From an uncultured Lachnospiraceae bacterium (GTDB taxonomy: Bacteria; Bacillota; Clostridia; Lachnospirales; Lachnospiraceae), in NCBI GenBank assembly GCA_910579805.1, contig CAJTWM010000001.1, positions 351,961 through 415,960 of the forward strand: DNA of 64,000 nucleotides, written 5' to 3'. A program made the translations under genes and the position numbers. The notes below the pieces were generated by a model. That model had not been told where the DNA came from and did not search any database. It saw only the letters and a list, made by a program, of their open reading frames with translations. Shown here one piece after another: positions 26,753-35,317 of the stretch (its first letter is position 1; each line of letters starts with the position of its first letter).

Positions 26753-27679
26753 TCAGATCATGATCACTTCAAAAACCATATATGCCACGGATAACACGAT
26801 GCCCACAATAAGCGGAACACTCACCATCCGTCCCCTGTTCTCTTTTCTTCCCTGCCAGATCTGTTTTAACTGCATATCCCTTTTTTCGTTTTTAGCAACC
26901 CACGCAAGAACGCATACCGCTATCGCGGTTGTGACCATGGCGACCACCCCATAGATACCGATCGTAACGAGCAGCGTTTCTTTACTGTCCATCAGTTCCT
27001 GAGCCTCCTGCAGATAATCCTCGGATGCAAAAGAACCGGAGACAAACATGAGCAATACATTCTGTATGTTAACGGTCATATGGAATATGACAGATCCCCA
27101 CAGGCTTCCCGTTGCTTCTACCAAAACCGCCATTACAATGCCAAGAAAAACCGCATATGCCGCCTGATTGAAATTCATATGCATCAAACCAAACAAAAGC
27201 GCCGACCAAAATACCGCCCGAAACGTATTCCCGCTTTTTTTATAACCGTTAAATACCAATCCTCTGAATATAAGCTCTTCGCTGACCGGCCCCAATACTC
27301 CCATCAGCAATACCATGATATACCAAGGCATCTGCAGCACTGCGCCGCTCATCTGCGCGACCGTATTGTCAACGAACAACATGGAGATCGCATTGATCAC
27401 GGTAGTCGCCGGCATCATCAGATAAGTAAATAAAATAATCATAAGCACGGAAGATATTTTTATTTTATGGAATCCGAAAACATCTTTCCCTTTTTCTTTG
27501 GAAAAAAGCGCAAATAACAACGCCGGAACCAAAATCATCCCCTGTGCCATTATGAGATTCGCCACAATCGATATCCGGGGCGGTCCCACATAGATAGTCC
27601 ATGCCAATAGTCCCGCTACCATTGCAAGATGGATCAACACTGTCGTTAAATAAAACCAATTTACCTTTTTACTGTTCAT
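26753..27679 (-). CDS. CPBP-family intramembrane metalloprotease
   Basis: The 308-residue membrane protein belongs to the CAAX protease/bacteriocin-processing group. The catalytic motifs are VSEELIFRGLVFNGYKK (EExxxR) and FGLMHMNFNQAAYAVFLG (HxxxN/B region), with seven to eight helices around them. Such enzymes cleave or bind substrates within the membrane; in bacteria they are linked to bacteriocin immunity and envelope signalling. I chose the start MNSKKVNWFYL, which has a GAAGGAAGA ribosome site, over an ATG 27 codons upstream with none. No bacteriocin gene is nearby. Confidence 0.82.
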   Translation of the reverse strand: MNSKKVNWFYLTTVLIHLAMVAGLLAWTIYVGPPRISIVANLIMAQGMILVPALLFALFSKEKGKDVFGFHKIKISSVLMIILFTYLMMPATTVINAISMLFVDNTVAQMSGAVLQMPWYIMVLLMGVLGPVSEELIFRGLVFNGYKKSGNTFRAVFWSALLFGLMHMNFNQAAYAVFLGIVMAVLVEATGSLWGSVIFHMTVNIQNVLLMFVSGSFASEDYLQEAQELMDSKETLLVTIGIYGVVAMVTTAIAVCVLAWVAKNEKRDMQLKQIWQGRKENRGRMVSVPLIVGIVLSVAYMVFEVIMI

Positions 27680-27791
27680 TCTTCCTTCGTTTCCTATCTT
27701 CAAGTCTTTCCGAACCTGTATTCTGATCCGGTCCTCCGCCGTTTCCTGTCCAAACGGCATTTCCGCCGTCCGTCTTTTTCTCTGTTACAGA

Positions 27792-28634
27792 CTATTTTAT
27801 TTTGCGGATACAGGTTTCGGTGATCTCGATCCTTCCTGCCTTTAAAAGATTTCCCACCGCTCTTTTAAACTCGTTTTTGCTCATATTCGTTTCCCTTTTG
27901 ATCGTTTCCGGCCTTGCCTTATCGTTAAAAGGAAGGACTCCGTCAAAGCTTTCAATGATCTCCATCACTTTTTCGGCATCCACATTCATTTGGATGTAAG
28001 CTTTTTCCCGGATGCTGAGATTTAATTTACCGTCTTCCTTCACCCCTGTTACCCTTGCGGTAACGTCGTCGCCAATCTCCACTTCCCCATAAAGCTCCCT
28101 TTTAGGGATCAGTCCGGAATAACGGTTGTCCACTGCCACAAAAGCGCCGAACTCCTCGCTGATCTGATAAACACGCCCTGTCACTTTATCCTCTTTCTGA
28201 TAAGGACTGTCCATATCCAGATATTTATAAACATTCATCGTCGCGCATAACCTGCCGCTCTTATCAATATAAACGGCGGCCAGCACCGTTTCGCCTTCCG
28301 ATACCCTTTTCGTCTGTTCCCTAAAAGGAAGCAACAGTTCCTTTTCCAGTCCCCAGTCCAAAAAAGCTCCGATCTTTCCGACCTGCGCCACTTGAAGCTC
28401 TCCAACCTGTCCAAGCGTCAGCTTCGGACGTCTTGTTGTCGCTATCAGCCGGTCTTTTGAATCTTTATACGCAAAAATTTCAATCATATCGCCGATCTCG
28501 GTATTTTCCGGCGCCTGCTTGGCCGGAAGAAGCACTTTCTCTTCCCTGTCTCCGTTTCCGGCATCGGCAAGATATACGCCGAACTCCACTTTCTTCACCA
28601 CTTTTAACTGCTGGATCTCTCCCAAACGAATCAT
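27792..28634 (-). CDS. CvfB-like S1 RNA-binding protein
   Basis: The 280-residue protein carries several S1/OB-fold units: GEIQQLKVVKKVEFGVYLADAGNGDREEKVLLP at residues 4-38, VGKIGAFLDWGLEKELLLPFREQ near 83-105, and YQISEEFGAFVAVDNRYSGLIPKRELYGEVEIGDDVTARVTGVKEDGKLNLSIR near 152-205. A winged-helix end follows (PFNDKARPETIKRETNMSKNEFKRAVGNLLKAGRIEI). This is the full CvfB/YitL layout. CvfB affects virulence and stress gene expression in Gram-positive bacteria through RNA binding. It stands with the thioesterase gene upstream in the same direction. Confidence 0.85.
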   Translation of the reverse strand: MIRLGEIQQLKVVKKVEFGVYLADAGNGDREEKVLLPAKQAPENTEIGDMIEIFAYKDSKDRLIATTRRPKLTLGQVGELQVAQVGKIGAFLDWGLEKELLLPFREQTKRVSEGETVLAAVYIDKSGRLCATMNVYKYLDMDSPYQKEDKVTGRVYQISEEFGAFVAVDNRYSGLIPKRELYGEVEIGDDVTARVTGVKEDGKLNLSIREKAYIQMNVDAEKVMEIIESFDGVLPFNDKARPETIKRETNMSKNEFKRAVGNLLKAGRIEITETCIRKIK

Positions 28635-28700
28635 CTGACACCCATCCTATCCTATACGCTCTTTCTTTTGTAAATTTCTGCTTCTTTCTTTATAAATTTA

Positions 28701-29408
28701 TCACAGTTTCCGAAATTCCACAACCGCAAATGCGTTGTTCTCCTTATCGTTTAAGCTGACCACGCAATAATTTCCGTCCCAAAACGTCCTTGGCACGATC
28801 ACATCCTCCAAAAGCGCCTGCTTTTTATATTCTGCCCGCATCTGGGAAACTTTAAAACCGTCCGGCAGAAAGTCCATTGCCATTCTGACATATTGCCCGT
28901 TATTCACATGATTATTCGTATCCAAATGATGCTTCTTTACAACAACGGCCTCCTTTTCCTCCATGTTCTCCGGCACGGCGATCTTACGAGGCGCATAATC
29001 CATCGGCAGCTTGTCCTCCAGCACATATTTTTCTATCATGAGCGGCGTCGGCTTTACCGGAAACTGGCTCTTGATGCCAAGAAGGGTCCAGATCGAATTG
29101 GCGTATGCGATCCGCTTACCCTCTCCGTCCAGCATTACAAAATTACGATACCCTAAAAAACCTTTAAACGCATAAGGAAAAGTTCCGACCGTCACCTTTT
29201 CTCCCAGTTCGGGATATCTGCCTACAACGATCTGCCATGAAGAGAGTACCCAGACCATATCGTTTTCTGTCAGATATTCTGTCCCCACGCCTATATCCTC
29301 AGAATGAAAAGTAGAGCAGTCCTGAAAATAATCCAGCAGCTCTTCCAATGTCAATCGGCTGTCCTTGTCTACCTCGCTATAACGTATCCTGCTTTCAAAA
29401 CTATACAT
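28701..29408 (-). CDS. Acyl-ACP thioesterase (FatA/TesE type)
   Basis: The protein of 235 residues has two hot-dog folds. The N-terminal half reads YSFESRIRYSEVDKDSRLTLEELLDYFQDCSTFHSE, and the second half has KKHHLDTNNHVNNGQYVRMA with the catalytic N/H pair of the FatA family. It hydrolyses acyl-ACP and so releases free fatty acids in the cytosol, controlling chain length. I chose the ATG at 29408 with GGGGAT ahead of it rather than the run of earlier methionines. It is the last gene before the tRNA-Gln region. Confidence 0.85.
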   Translation of the reverse strand: MYSFESRIRYSEVDKDSRLTLEELLDYFQDCSTFHSEDIGVGTEYLTENDMVWVLSSWQIVVGRYPELGEKVTVGTFPYAFKGFLGYRNFVMLDGEGKRIAYANSIWTLLGIKSQFPVKPTPLMIEKYVLEDKLPMDYAPRKIAVPENMEEKEAVVVKKHHLDTNNHVNNGQYVRMAMDFLPDGFKVSQMRAEYKKQALLEDVIVPRTFWDGNYCVVSLNDKENNAFAVVEFRKL

Positions 29409-29474
29409 TGTAATCCCCATCCCCCTCATCCGCACTTTTTCTTTTGAACGTCCCTATTCACAAAATCTATACAC

Positions 29475-29503
29475 AAAAACCCGATGGAACTTTTCCATCG
29501 GGT
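29475..29503 (-). terminator. Terminator after tRNA-Gln
   Basis: On the minus strand ACCCGATGGAA and TTCCATCGGGT pair over a short loop, followed by TTTTTGTG. It lies just downstream of the tRNA. Confidence 0.85.
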
Positions 29504-29512
29504 CTTCATTCG

Positions 29513-29584
29513 CTGGGCTACAAGGATTCGAACCTTGAAATGACGGAGTCAGAGTCCGTTGCCTTACCGTTTGGCGATAGCCCA
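29513..29584 (-). tRNA. tRNA-Gln (anticodon CUG)
   Basis: The minus strand folds as a standard cloverleaf. The acceptor is TGGGCTA/TAGCCCA with discriminator G, the D-arm is GCC/GGC, and the anticodon stem ACGGA/TCCGT encloses loop CTCTGAC with anticodon CTG. The T-arm CAAGG/CCTTG has loop TTCGAAT. The 3' CCA is not encoded. It is single, with its own terminator, and lies between glnN and the thioesterase gene. CUG is the rarer glutamine isoacceptor; the UUG one must lie elsewhere. Confidence 0.95.
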
Positions 29585-29787
29585 TCAACGTTACTTTGCA
29601 AGTATACCGCACTTTCTCCACTTTTGCAAGTAAAATTCTCAATTTTTTCAAAGTTTTGCAAATCCGATTTTTATTCGCATTTTTCTAAAAATTCAGACAA
29701 CTCTATTCCAAAAGCCGAAAAAAATGAGCCCGCCTCAATATTAAAACGAGCCCACCTTTTTATCATTATAGCCAAATCCAATAACAA

Positions 29788-31899
29788 TTATACTTCAAAA
29801 ATCAAATCTCCGTAAGTCGGGAACGGCCATACCTTTTTATCAACCATCATCTCCAACTCATCGGCCGGCGCACGAAGCGCATCCATCGCCGACATAACCG
29901 TCTCTCTATAGAAAAATGCGCGTTCCTTCCCTTCCTCCATTGCAGCCGCTTTCGCTTCGACCTCTTTTAACTCTTCCAGCGCTTTCTGCATTCCGGCAAG
30001 TTTTTCGGAAACTTTTGCCAAAAGTCCGCTTTGGACCTGTGCATCCGCGCCTGCCGCTTTCACTGCATTTACTGTATCGGCAAGTTCCTTTGTATACTTA
30101 ACCACTGCCGGAACAATTTGTTTGGATGCCATCTCGATCATCGTCAACGCTTCAATGTTAATGGTCTTCGCATAGTTCTCGTAAAGGATCTCTTCTCTGG
30201 ACTCCAGTTCAACCTTCGTATAAATACCGAATTTTTCAAATAATTTCACCGCTTTGTCCGTTGTGATCGTACCGGCAGCCTCTACCATGGATTTGATATT
30301 CGGCAGACCTCTCCTATTCGCTTCCACTACCCACTGATCGGAATAACCGTCTCCGTTAAACACGATCCTCTGATGCTTCGTCATATATTCTTTGATCAGA
30401 TCATGTACAGCCATTTCAAAATTATCGGCTTTTTCCAAAATATCCGCCGCCTCACAGAAAGCTTCGGCAACAATGGCGTTTAAAGTAGTATTCGGGCTTG
30501 CAATGGAATCTGCGGATCCAACCATACGGAACTCAAATTTATTTCCGGTAAATGCAAAAGGCGATGTCCTGTTTCTGTCTGTGGCGTCTTTTTCAAAATC
30601 AGGAAGGGTAGAAACTCCTGTTTCCAGCTTACCGCCTTCGATCAGGTTATGCGCTTCACCGGTCTCAACCAACTGTTTTACCACATCCTCAAGCTGTTCG
30701 CCAAGAAACATGGAAATAATAGCGGGCGGCGCCTCGTTAGCGCCCAGTCTGTGATCGTTTCCGGGATCCGACGCACTTTGGCGGAGCAGATCGGCGTGTC
30801 TGTCCACGGCTTTCATAATACATGCCAGCACTAACAAAAATTGAATATTCTCATTCGGCGTATCGCCCGGATCCAGCATATTCACGCCGTTATCGGTAGT
30901 CAAAGACCAGTTGTTATGCTTACCGGAACCATTTACGCCCGCAAACGGTTTTTCATGGAGCAGACACCTCATACCATGTTTACCTGCCACCCTCTTCATC
31001 GTTTCCATTACGATCTGGTTATGGTCGACTGCGATATTCGCCGTTTCATAAATGGGAGCAAGTTCATGCTGTGCCGGCGCCACTTCATTATGCTGGGTTT
31101 TCGCCGTTACTCCCAATTTCCAAAGTTCTTCGTTCAAATCCTTCATATAAGCGCCGATGCGCTCACGGATGACTCCGAAGTAATGATCCTCCAGCTCCTG
31201 TCCTTTCGGCGCCGGAGCGCCGAACAACGTTCTTCCGGCATAGATCAGATCGTCCCGCTGCAACGCTTTCTTACTGTCTACAAGAAAATATTCCTGTTCC
31301 GGGCCTACCGAAGCCACTACTTTTGTCGCTTCCGTATTCCCAAATAAGCGGACGATACGGAGCGCCTGCTCGCTGACGGCTTCCATGGAACGCAAAAGGG
31401 GCGTCTTTTTATCCAAAGCCTCTCCTTTATAAGAACAGAACGCCGTCGGAATGCAAAGGATCACCCCCGTGGCCGCCTCCTTCAAAAAGGCCGGGGAAGT
31501 AATGTCCCAGGCAGTATAGCCTCTGGCTTCAAAAGTTGCGCGAAGCCCGCCCGAAGGGAAAGAAGAAGCATCCGGCTCGCCTTTGATCAATTCCTTTCCG
31601 GAAAACTCCATCAGCATTTTTCCTTCTTCATCCGGATGGCTCACAAAAGAATCATGTTTCTCCGCCGTAATGCCGGTAAGCGGCTGAAACCAATGCGTAT
31701 AATGCGTAGCGCCGTTTTCTACCGCCCAATCCTTCATTGCTTTTGCCACTACGTCCGCAGAAGCAAGAGAAAGCTCCCCGCCTTGCTCCATAACTTTTTT
31801 TACTTCTTTAAATACATTTCTGGGCAGACGTTCTTTCATCTTTCCCAAGGTAAATACATTTTTCCCGAAAATCTCTTCCACATTCATCACTTCGCTCAT
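29788..31899 (-). CDS. glnN: Type III glutamine synthetase
   Basis: The 703-residue enzyme makes glutamine from glutamate, ammonium and ATP. Its length and motifs are those of GSIII, not the 450-residue GSI. Early motifs are GATHYTHWFQPLTGITAEKHDSF, FPSGGLRATFEARGYTAWD and VASVGPEQEYFLVD. Later ones are HNEVAPAQHELAPIYE, HEKPFAGVNGSGKHNNWSL, LGANEAPPAIISMFLG and RNRTSPFAFTGNKFEFRM. The C-terminal 150 residues form a helical GSIII-specific extension ending AFFYRETVMSAMDALRAPADELE. A GGAGGAG ribosome site precedes the ATG. The leader carries a promoter and an intrinsic terminator, pointing to control by attenuation. Confidence 0.96.
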   Translation of the reverse strand: MSEVMNVEEIFGKNVFTLGKMKERLPRNVFKEVKKVMEQGGELSLASADVVAKAMKDWAVENGATHYTHWFQPLTGITAEKHDSFVSHPDEEGKMLMEFSGKELIKGEPDASSFPSGGLRATFEARGYTAWDITSPAFLKEAATGVILCIPTAFCSYKGEALDKKTPLLRSMEAVSEQALRIVRLFGNTEATKVVASVGPEQEYFLVDSKKALQRDDLIYAGRTLFGAPAPKGQELEDHYFGVIRERIGAYMKDLNEELWKLGVTAKTQHNEVAPAQHELAPIYETANIAVDHNQIVMETMKRVAGKHGMRCLLHEKPFAGVNGSGKHNNWSLTTDNGVNMLDPGDTPNENIQFLLVLACIMKAVDRHADLLRQSASDPGNDHRLGANEAPPAIISMFLGEQLEDVVKQLVETGEAHNLIEGGKLETGVSTLPDFEKDATDRNRTSPFAFTGNKFEFRMVGSADSIASPNTTLNAIVAEAFCEAADILEKADNFEMAVHDLIKEYMTKHQRIVFNGDGYSDQWVVEANRRGLPNIKSMVEAAGTITTDKAVKLFEKFGIYTKVELESREEILYENYAKTINIEALTMIEMASKQIVPAVVKYTKELADTVNAVKAAGADAQVQSGLLAKVSEKLAGMQKALEELKEVEAKAAAMEEGKERAFFYRETVMSAMDALRAPADELEMMVDKKVWPFPTYGDLIFEV

Positions 31900-32010
31900 T
31901 CTGACTCCTCCATTCTAAATCTTTTCCCCGCCGGCTTGCGGATACTGCTCAGCCACAAACTTGCGATTGAAAATTCCACCGATACGCCTAAAAATACAAA
32001 AAATAAAAAA

Positions 32011-32036
32011 ATGTCCCAAAATCACCTTTTGGAACA
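32011..32036 (-). terminator. Leader terminator (attenuator) upstream of glnN
   Basis: On the minus strand TGTTCCAAAA and TTTTGGGACA form a stem around GGTGA, followed by a run of seven T and a second T-rich stretch. It lies about 110 nt before the glnN start and after its promoter, so it would stop transcription unless bypassed. GAAC-GAGGAT-GTTC just upstream overlaps the 5' arm and could act as an antiterminator hairpin with a six-base loop. Confidence 0.7.
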
Positions 32037-32100
32037 TCCTCGTTCAACGTATCAAATATCTGGTATGCAACGCCTTGCAGCACACTTACTTTTCTCCTAT

Positions 32101-32129
32101 AAGATACCTTAAATTCATAAAAATTACAA
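32101..32129 (-). promoter_or_regulatory. glnN promoter
   Basis: TTGTAA (32124-32129) and TATCTT (32101-32106) on the minus strand are 17 bp apart. The start point would give a leader of about 190 nt containing the terminator hairpin. Confidence 0.5.
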
Positions 32130-32390
32130 GACCTAAATTAAAAATTTTTATTTTTTATAACAATTGCTCTTAAACTGCCAACCGGAGCCAGATCAAACTG
32201 TTACTTTTTTCTATTAAGGAGGTTCGCTGTTCACATTGTACAATAGGTGTACGACAACGGTCAACCTTTATTTTCGGACTCGGATCCAACTTCGGATTTT
32301 CCCCAAAATCCTGACGCCGCCCCATATCGGGCCGTTTCCCCAGAGCGTGTCTGAAAATTGCTTTCCCCAAGATGAATTTTCAAACACGCT

Positions 32391-33623
32391 CTAAGCTTCG
32401 ATCTTCATCCTCAAAAGATCGTATGCCTGAGGATTTTCCGTTAATTTTAAAAATAACACCTGTTTTGGATGGGGCGCGCTCTCCACCGGCTCTCCGTCCT
32501 GCGTATGGATCCCTTCTACTGTTACCGCAATATTCCTGCCGTCCGGTTTCATGATCTCTATTTCTTCCCCGACACAGAACTTATTCCGCTGCGTAATCTT
32601 TGCATAGCCGTGATCGTCAAACCCTTCTACAATCCCTAGATAAGTATATTCATTTACATAAGTATTATTATCGTAAATCTGCGTATTCTCGTCCGGTTTC
32701 CCGAAATAAAATCCCGTAGTAAACTGGCGGTAAGTACACTTTGTGATCTCTTCTTTATACCACTCCATATTGGCGCGGTATTTTTCTTCCGATTCCATAT
32801 AATCATCAATTGCTTTTCGGTATGTCCTTGCCACGGTCGCTACATAGAGCGCCGTTTTCATCCTGCCTTCGATCTTCATGCTGTCGATCCCGGCCTCTAT
32901 CATCTCAGGTATATATTCGATCATGCACAGATCCTTGGAATTAAAAATATATGTGCCGCGCTCATTTTCATAAACAGGCATATACTCTCCCGGCCTCGTC
33001 TCCTCTACAACCGCATATTTCCAGCGGCAGGGATGGGTACAGGCTCCCTGATTCGCATCCCTGCCCGTAAAATAATTGCTGAGCAGGCATCTTCCCGAAT
33101 AAGAAATACACATCGCGCCGTGAATAAAATTTTCTATTTCCATATCCGCTGGAATCTTTTCCCTGATCTCCTTTACTTCGGCGAGGGAAAGCTCACGCGC
33201 GGACACTACCCGCTTCGCCCCCTGACCGTACCAAAAGAGGAAAGTCCGGTAATTAGTATTATTCGCCTGTGTGGAAATATGAATATCAATTTCCGGGCAG
33301 ATTTCCCTTGCCAGCATGAACATTCCCGGATCGGCAATGATCAGCGCGTCCGGTTTGATCTCTTTTAATTCTTTAAAGTATTCGGCAGCGCCTTCAAGGT
33401 CGCTGTTATGAGCAAGGATATTTGCCGTAACATGTACTCTGGCGCCATGTTCATGCGCAAAGCGGATTCCTTCTCTCATCTCTTCTTTAGAAAAATTTTT
33501 CGCTTTCGCCCTGAGGCCGAAAGCTTCTCCTCCGATATAGACCGCGTCCGCGCCAAACACGACTGCCGTCTTTAATACTTCGAGACTGCTGGCCGGAATC
33601 AAAAGTTCAGGTTTCTTTTTCAT
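32391..33623 (-). CDS. trhP: U32-family tRNA uridine hydroxylase
   Basis: The 410-residue protein is a U32 'peptidase' homologue of the TrhP (YrrO/YegQ) group, which makes 5-hydroxyuridine at tRNA position 34 using prephenate. Visible motifs are ELLIPASSLEVLKTAVVFGADAVYIGGEAFGLRA, HISTQANNTNYRT and ARELSLAEVKEIR. ENFIHGAMCISYSGRCLLSNYFTGRDANQGACTHPCRWKY carries the cysteines typical of the cluster. The neighbouring trmR homologue performs the next step, as in Bacillus. I chose MKKKPELL as start. Its GGGAG ribosome site comes from a copy of the dispersed repeat, and the longer frame (KRTDGSK) is translated repeat. Confidence 0.82.
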   Translation of the reverse strand: MKKKPELLIPASSLEVLKTAVVFGADAVYIGGEAFGLRAKAKNFSKEEMREGIRFAHEHGARVHVTANILAHNSDLEGAAEYFKELKEIKPDALIIADPGMFMLAREICPEIDIHISTQANNTNYRTFLFWYGQGAKRVVSARELSLAEVKEIREKIPADMEIENFIHGAMCISYSGRCLLSNYFTGRDANQGACTHPCRWKYAVVEETRPGEYMPVYENERGTYIFNSKDLCMIEYIPEMIEAGIDSMKIEGRMKTALYVATVARTYRKAIDDYMESEEKYRANMEWYKEEITKCTYRQFTTGFYFGKPDENTQIYDNNTYVNEYTYLGIVEGFDDHGYAKITQRNKFCVGEEIEIMKPDGRNIAVTVEGIHTQDGEPVESAPHPKQVLFLKLTENPQAYDLLRMKIEA

Positions 33624-33627
33624 TTTG

Positions 33628-33664
33628 CTCCCATCCGTCCGCTTCAACGGACACTCGAATCAGG
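33628..33664. repeat. Dispersed structured repeat overlapping the trhP ribosome site
   Basis: CTCCCATCCGTCCGCTTCAACGGACACTCGAATCAGG in two halves (33628-33646 and 33647-33664) follows the family pattern. The inner stem GTCCG/CGGAC is changed on both sides compared with GCCTGC/GCGGGC elsewhere, so pairing is kept. The complement of CTCCC is the GGGAG used as ribosome site by trhP. Confidence 0.6.
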
Positions 33665-33760
33665 GAAGTTGAAAGCCTATTTCCTTCAGCCCTCCCGCCA
33701 TGCCGCTTACGGCGTCAGTACCGGCGTGCTTTGACAGCTTAGAAACTCTTTACACACTTC

Positions 33761-34408
33761 CTATTTTACGCGCTTTACACTGACCGTCACCCCGTCGCCT
33801 ACGGGAAGGATCACCGTCCCAAGCGCGTCATTGTGCGTTAATTCATACAAATACTCCCGCATTCTTGAATGAATGGTACGGTTTCTCCTCGTTACCGCAT
33901 AGCGGGATTCTATAATGTCCCCATCCTGCAGCACATTATCGGATACCAGCATCCCGCCTTCCGGCATAAGCCTTAATATATCGGGAAGGAAATGAATATA
34001 CTGTCCCTTAGCGGCATCCATAAAGATAAAGTCATAAGACCCTTCCAGTTCTTTTAAGATCTGTACGGCGTCCCCTTCCATAAGCGTGATCCCGTTTTCT
34101 TTCCCTGCTTTTTTAAAGTTTTCTTTCGCAACAGGTATCCTCTTCTCATATTTTTCAATGGTAGTAATATGGCAGGGAACAGGCGCGTACTCTTTCATAA
34201 GGAGGGCCGAAAAACCCACCGCGGTTCCAACCTCCAATATACGCTCCGGTCTGTTTACGGCAAGAAGAAATTTCAGCAGACCCTGCATTTCTTTTCGTAT
34301 GATAGGCACGTTATTTTCTTTCGAATACTTTTCCAGTTCATCCAAAAAGGCTGTATTGCCCCGGTCAAAAGAATTGATAAAAGCGACCGTTCTTTCATCT
34401 ACGATCAT
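33761..34408 (-). CDS. trmR: tRNA 5-hydroxyuridine O-methyltransferase
   Basis: The 215-residue enzyme is a class I SAM-dependent O-methyltransferase of the YrrM/TrmR group. It shows VGTAVGFSALLMKEYAPVPCHITTIEKYEKR (SAM site), EGSYDFIFMDAAKGQYIHFLPDILRLMPEGGMLVSDNVLQDGDI (metal-binding DAAK and DN) and the typical RMREYLYELTHNDALGTVILPVGDGVTVSVK end. It would methylate ho5U34 to mo5U34. The gene overlaps the upstream mltG-like gene by 4 bp (ATGA) and is followed by trhP, the order yrrL-yrrM-yrrO known from Bacillus. Confidence 0.85.
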   Translation of the reverse strand: MIVDERTVAFINSFDRGNTAFLDELEKYSKENNVPIIRKEMQGLLKFLLAVNRPERILEVGTAVGFSALLMKEYAPVPCHITTIEKYEKRIPVAKENFKKAGKENGITLMEGDAVQILKELEGSYDFIFMDAAKGQYIHFLPDILRLMPEGGMLVSDNVLQDGDIIESRYAVTRRNRTIHSRMREYLYELTHNDALGTVILPVGDGVTVSVKRVK

Positions 34409-34905
34409 TCTGCCGCCTCATTCCCCTCGTCACCGTCAAGACTCTCCGGTTCCGTCCCCTCCGGCTCGGAAACTTCCGTACTGCCCGCCTGCTGCGTTTC
34501 TTTTGCTCCGGCCGTCTCCTCTTCTTCAGTAGTCTCTTCCTCTACCGCTATAATCTCCAGCATCTCCTCCACTGTCATGGAAGTGTTCAGCGTATAAACT
34601 CCCGGTTTTATCTTGCCGTGATGCTCCGAAAGAAGCTCCTGTAAAAAAAACAGATTCGCATCCCTGATCAACCCCCGGGACTCCATAAGCTCTCCAATAT
34701 CTTTTACATCCTTATCGCTTGTGATCGTAATAGATACGTCAAATCCCGGCTCTTCCGAAACCGGGCCTTCCGCAAAAATACGGTAACCGTAATCATACGC
34801 AATGGTAGCGGCCTTATACACATAATAAACCACCACCGCCAGCACCGCAATTTTGAATACCGTACCTAAAATCGTTACTGCCCACTGTTTACCGTTCATA
34901 ATCAC
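34405..34905 (-). CDS. MltG-like membrane protein without catalytic domain
   Basis: The 166 residues have one N-terminal membrane helix (FKIAVLAVVVYYVYKAA), then a small LysM-like subdomain (ITITSDKDVKDIGELMESRGLIRDANLFFLQELLSEHHGKIKPGVYTLNTSMTVEEMLEII). The latter matches the N-terminal part of MltG/YceG. From residue 118 on there is only an acidic tail (VEEETTEEEETAGAKETQQ and so on). Real MltG has about 350 residues with a catalytic glutamate in the missing part, so this is no transglycosylase. Its place ahead of trmR equals that of mltG (yrrL) in Bacillus, so it descends from or imitates that gene. Confidence 0.75.
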   Translation of the reverse strand: MIMNGKQWAVTILGTVFKIAVLAVVVYYVYKAATIAYDYGYRIFAEGPVSEEPGFDVSITITSDKDVKDIGELMESRGLIRDANLFFLQELLSEHHGKIKPGVYTLNTSMTVEEMLEIIAVEEETTEEEETAGAKETQQAGSTEVSEPEGTEPESLDGDEGNEAAE

Positions 34906-34961
34906 TCCTCTTTTCGCATCGGTAGTCCAATACCTTGCGGAAAATCAGTTTCCCGCTCCCG

Positions 34962-35288
34962 CTATTCAAACTGTATCCCCTCCGCTATTTTCAGATTGAC
35001 CTCCTGTATCTTTCTGACAAAAGCAAGCTCTGCCACCAAAAAATCATTGACAAGCGGATTTTCCCTGAATTTCCTGTACTTTTCCTCAAACTGTTCTATT
35101 TTCCAAAGTAACTGGTCTTCAGGGGTATTACTCTGCAATGCAAAATTTTCGTCCCTATAAGCGTCTATCTGGCTGCGCAGCTCCGGCTGCATATTGATCT
35201 TTTCAAGCTGATAACGATATTCCACATATTCTCTTGACTGCTTGATAGCTTCCAGCAGTTCGTTGATCGCATTATCTATCGTATTCAC
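34962..35288 (-). CDS. YlbF-family protein
   Basis: The 108-residue helical protein MNTIDNAINELLEAIKQSREY through DFLVAELAFVRKIQEVNLKI is a YlbF/YmcA-family member. In Bacillus such proteins form the Y-complex, which guides RNase Y in mRNA maturation. The motif PLVNDFLVAE is typical. Only one family member is seen here, placed directly after the RNase J gene in transcription order, which fits an RNA-decay link. No RNase Y gene is in the window. Confidence 0.78.
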   Translation of the reverse strand: MNTIDNAINELLEAIKQSREYVEYRYQLEKINMQPELRSQIDAYRDENFALQSNTPEDQLLWKIEQFEEKYRKFRENPLVNDFLVAELAFVRKIQEVNLKIAEGIQFE

Positions 35289-35317
35289 GAAAGCTCCTCC
35301 CGTATCTATCCTTTATG

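Larger units (their letters stand above)
31900..32390. other. glnN leader and upstream gene-free stretch
   Basis: The 490 bp hold the glnN promoter (32101-32129), its leader with a terminator hairpin, and an AT-rich stretch with no convincing coding frame. Near 32340-32395 the outer arms AGAGCGTGT and CACGCTCT pair and may end the trhP transcript. Confidence 0.6.

Noticed and set aside
31961..32173. A 70-codon plus-strand frame upstream of glnN.
   Set aside because: It lacks a ribosome site, is rich in Ile/Lys from AT-rich leader sequence, and overlaps the attenuator structure.
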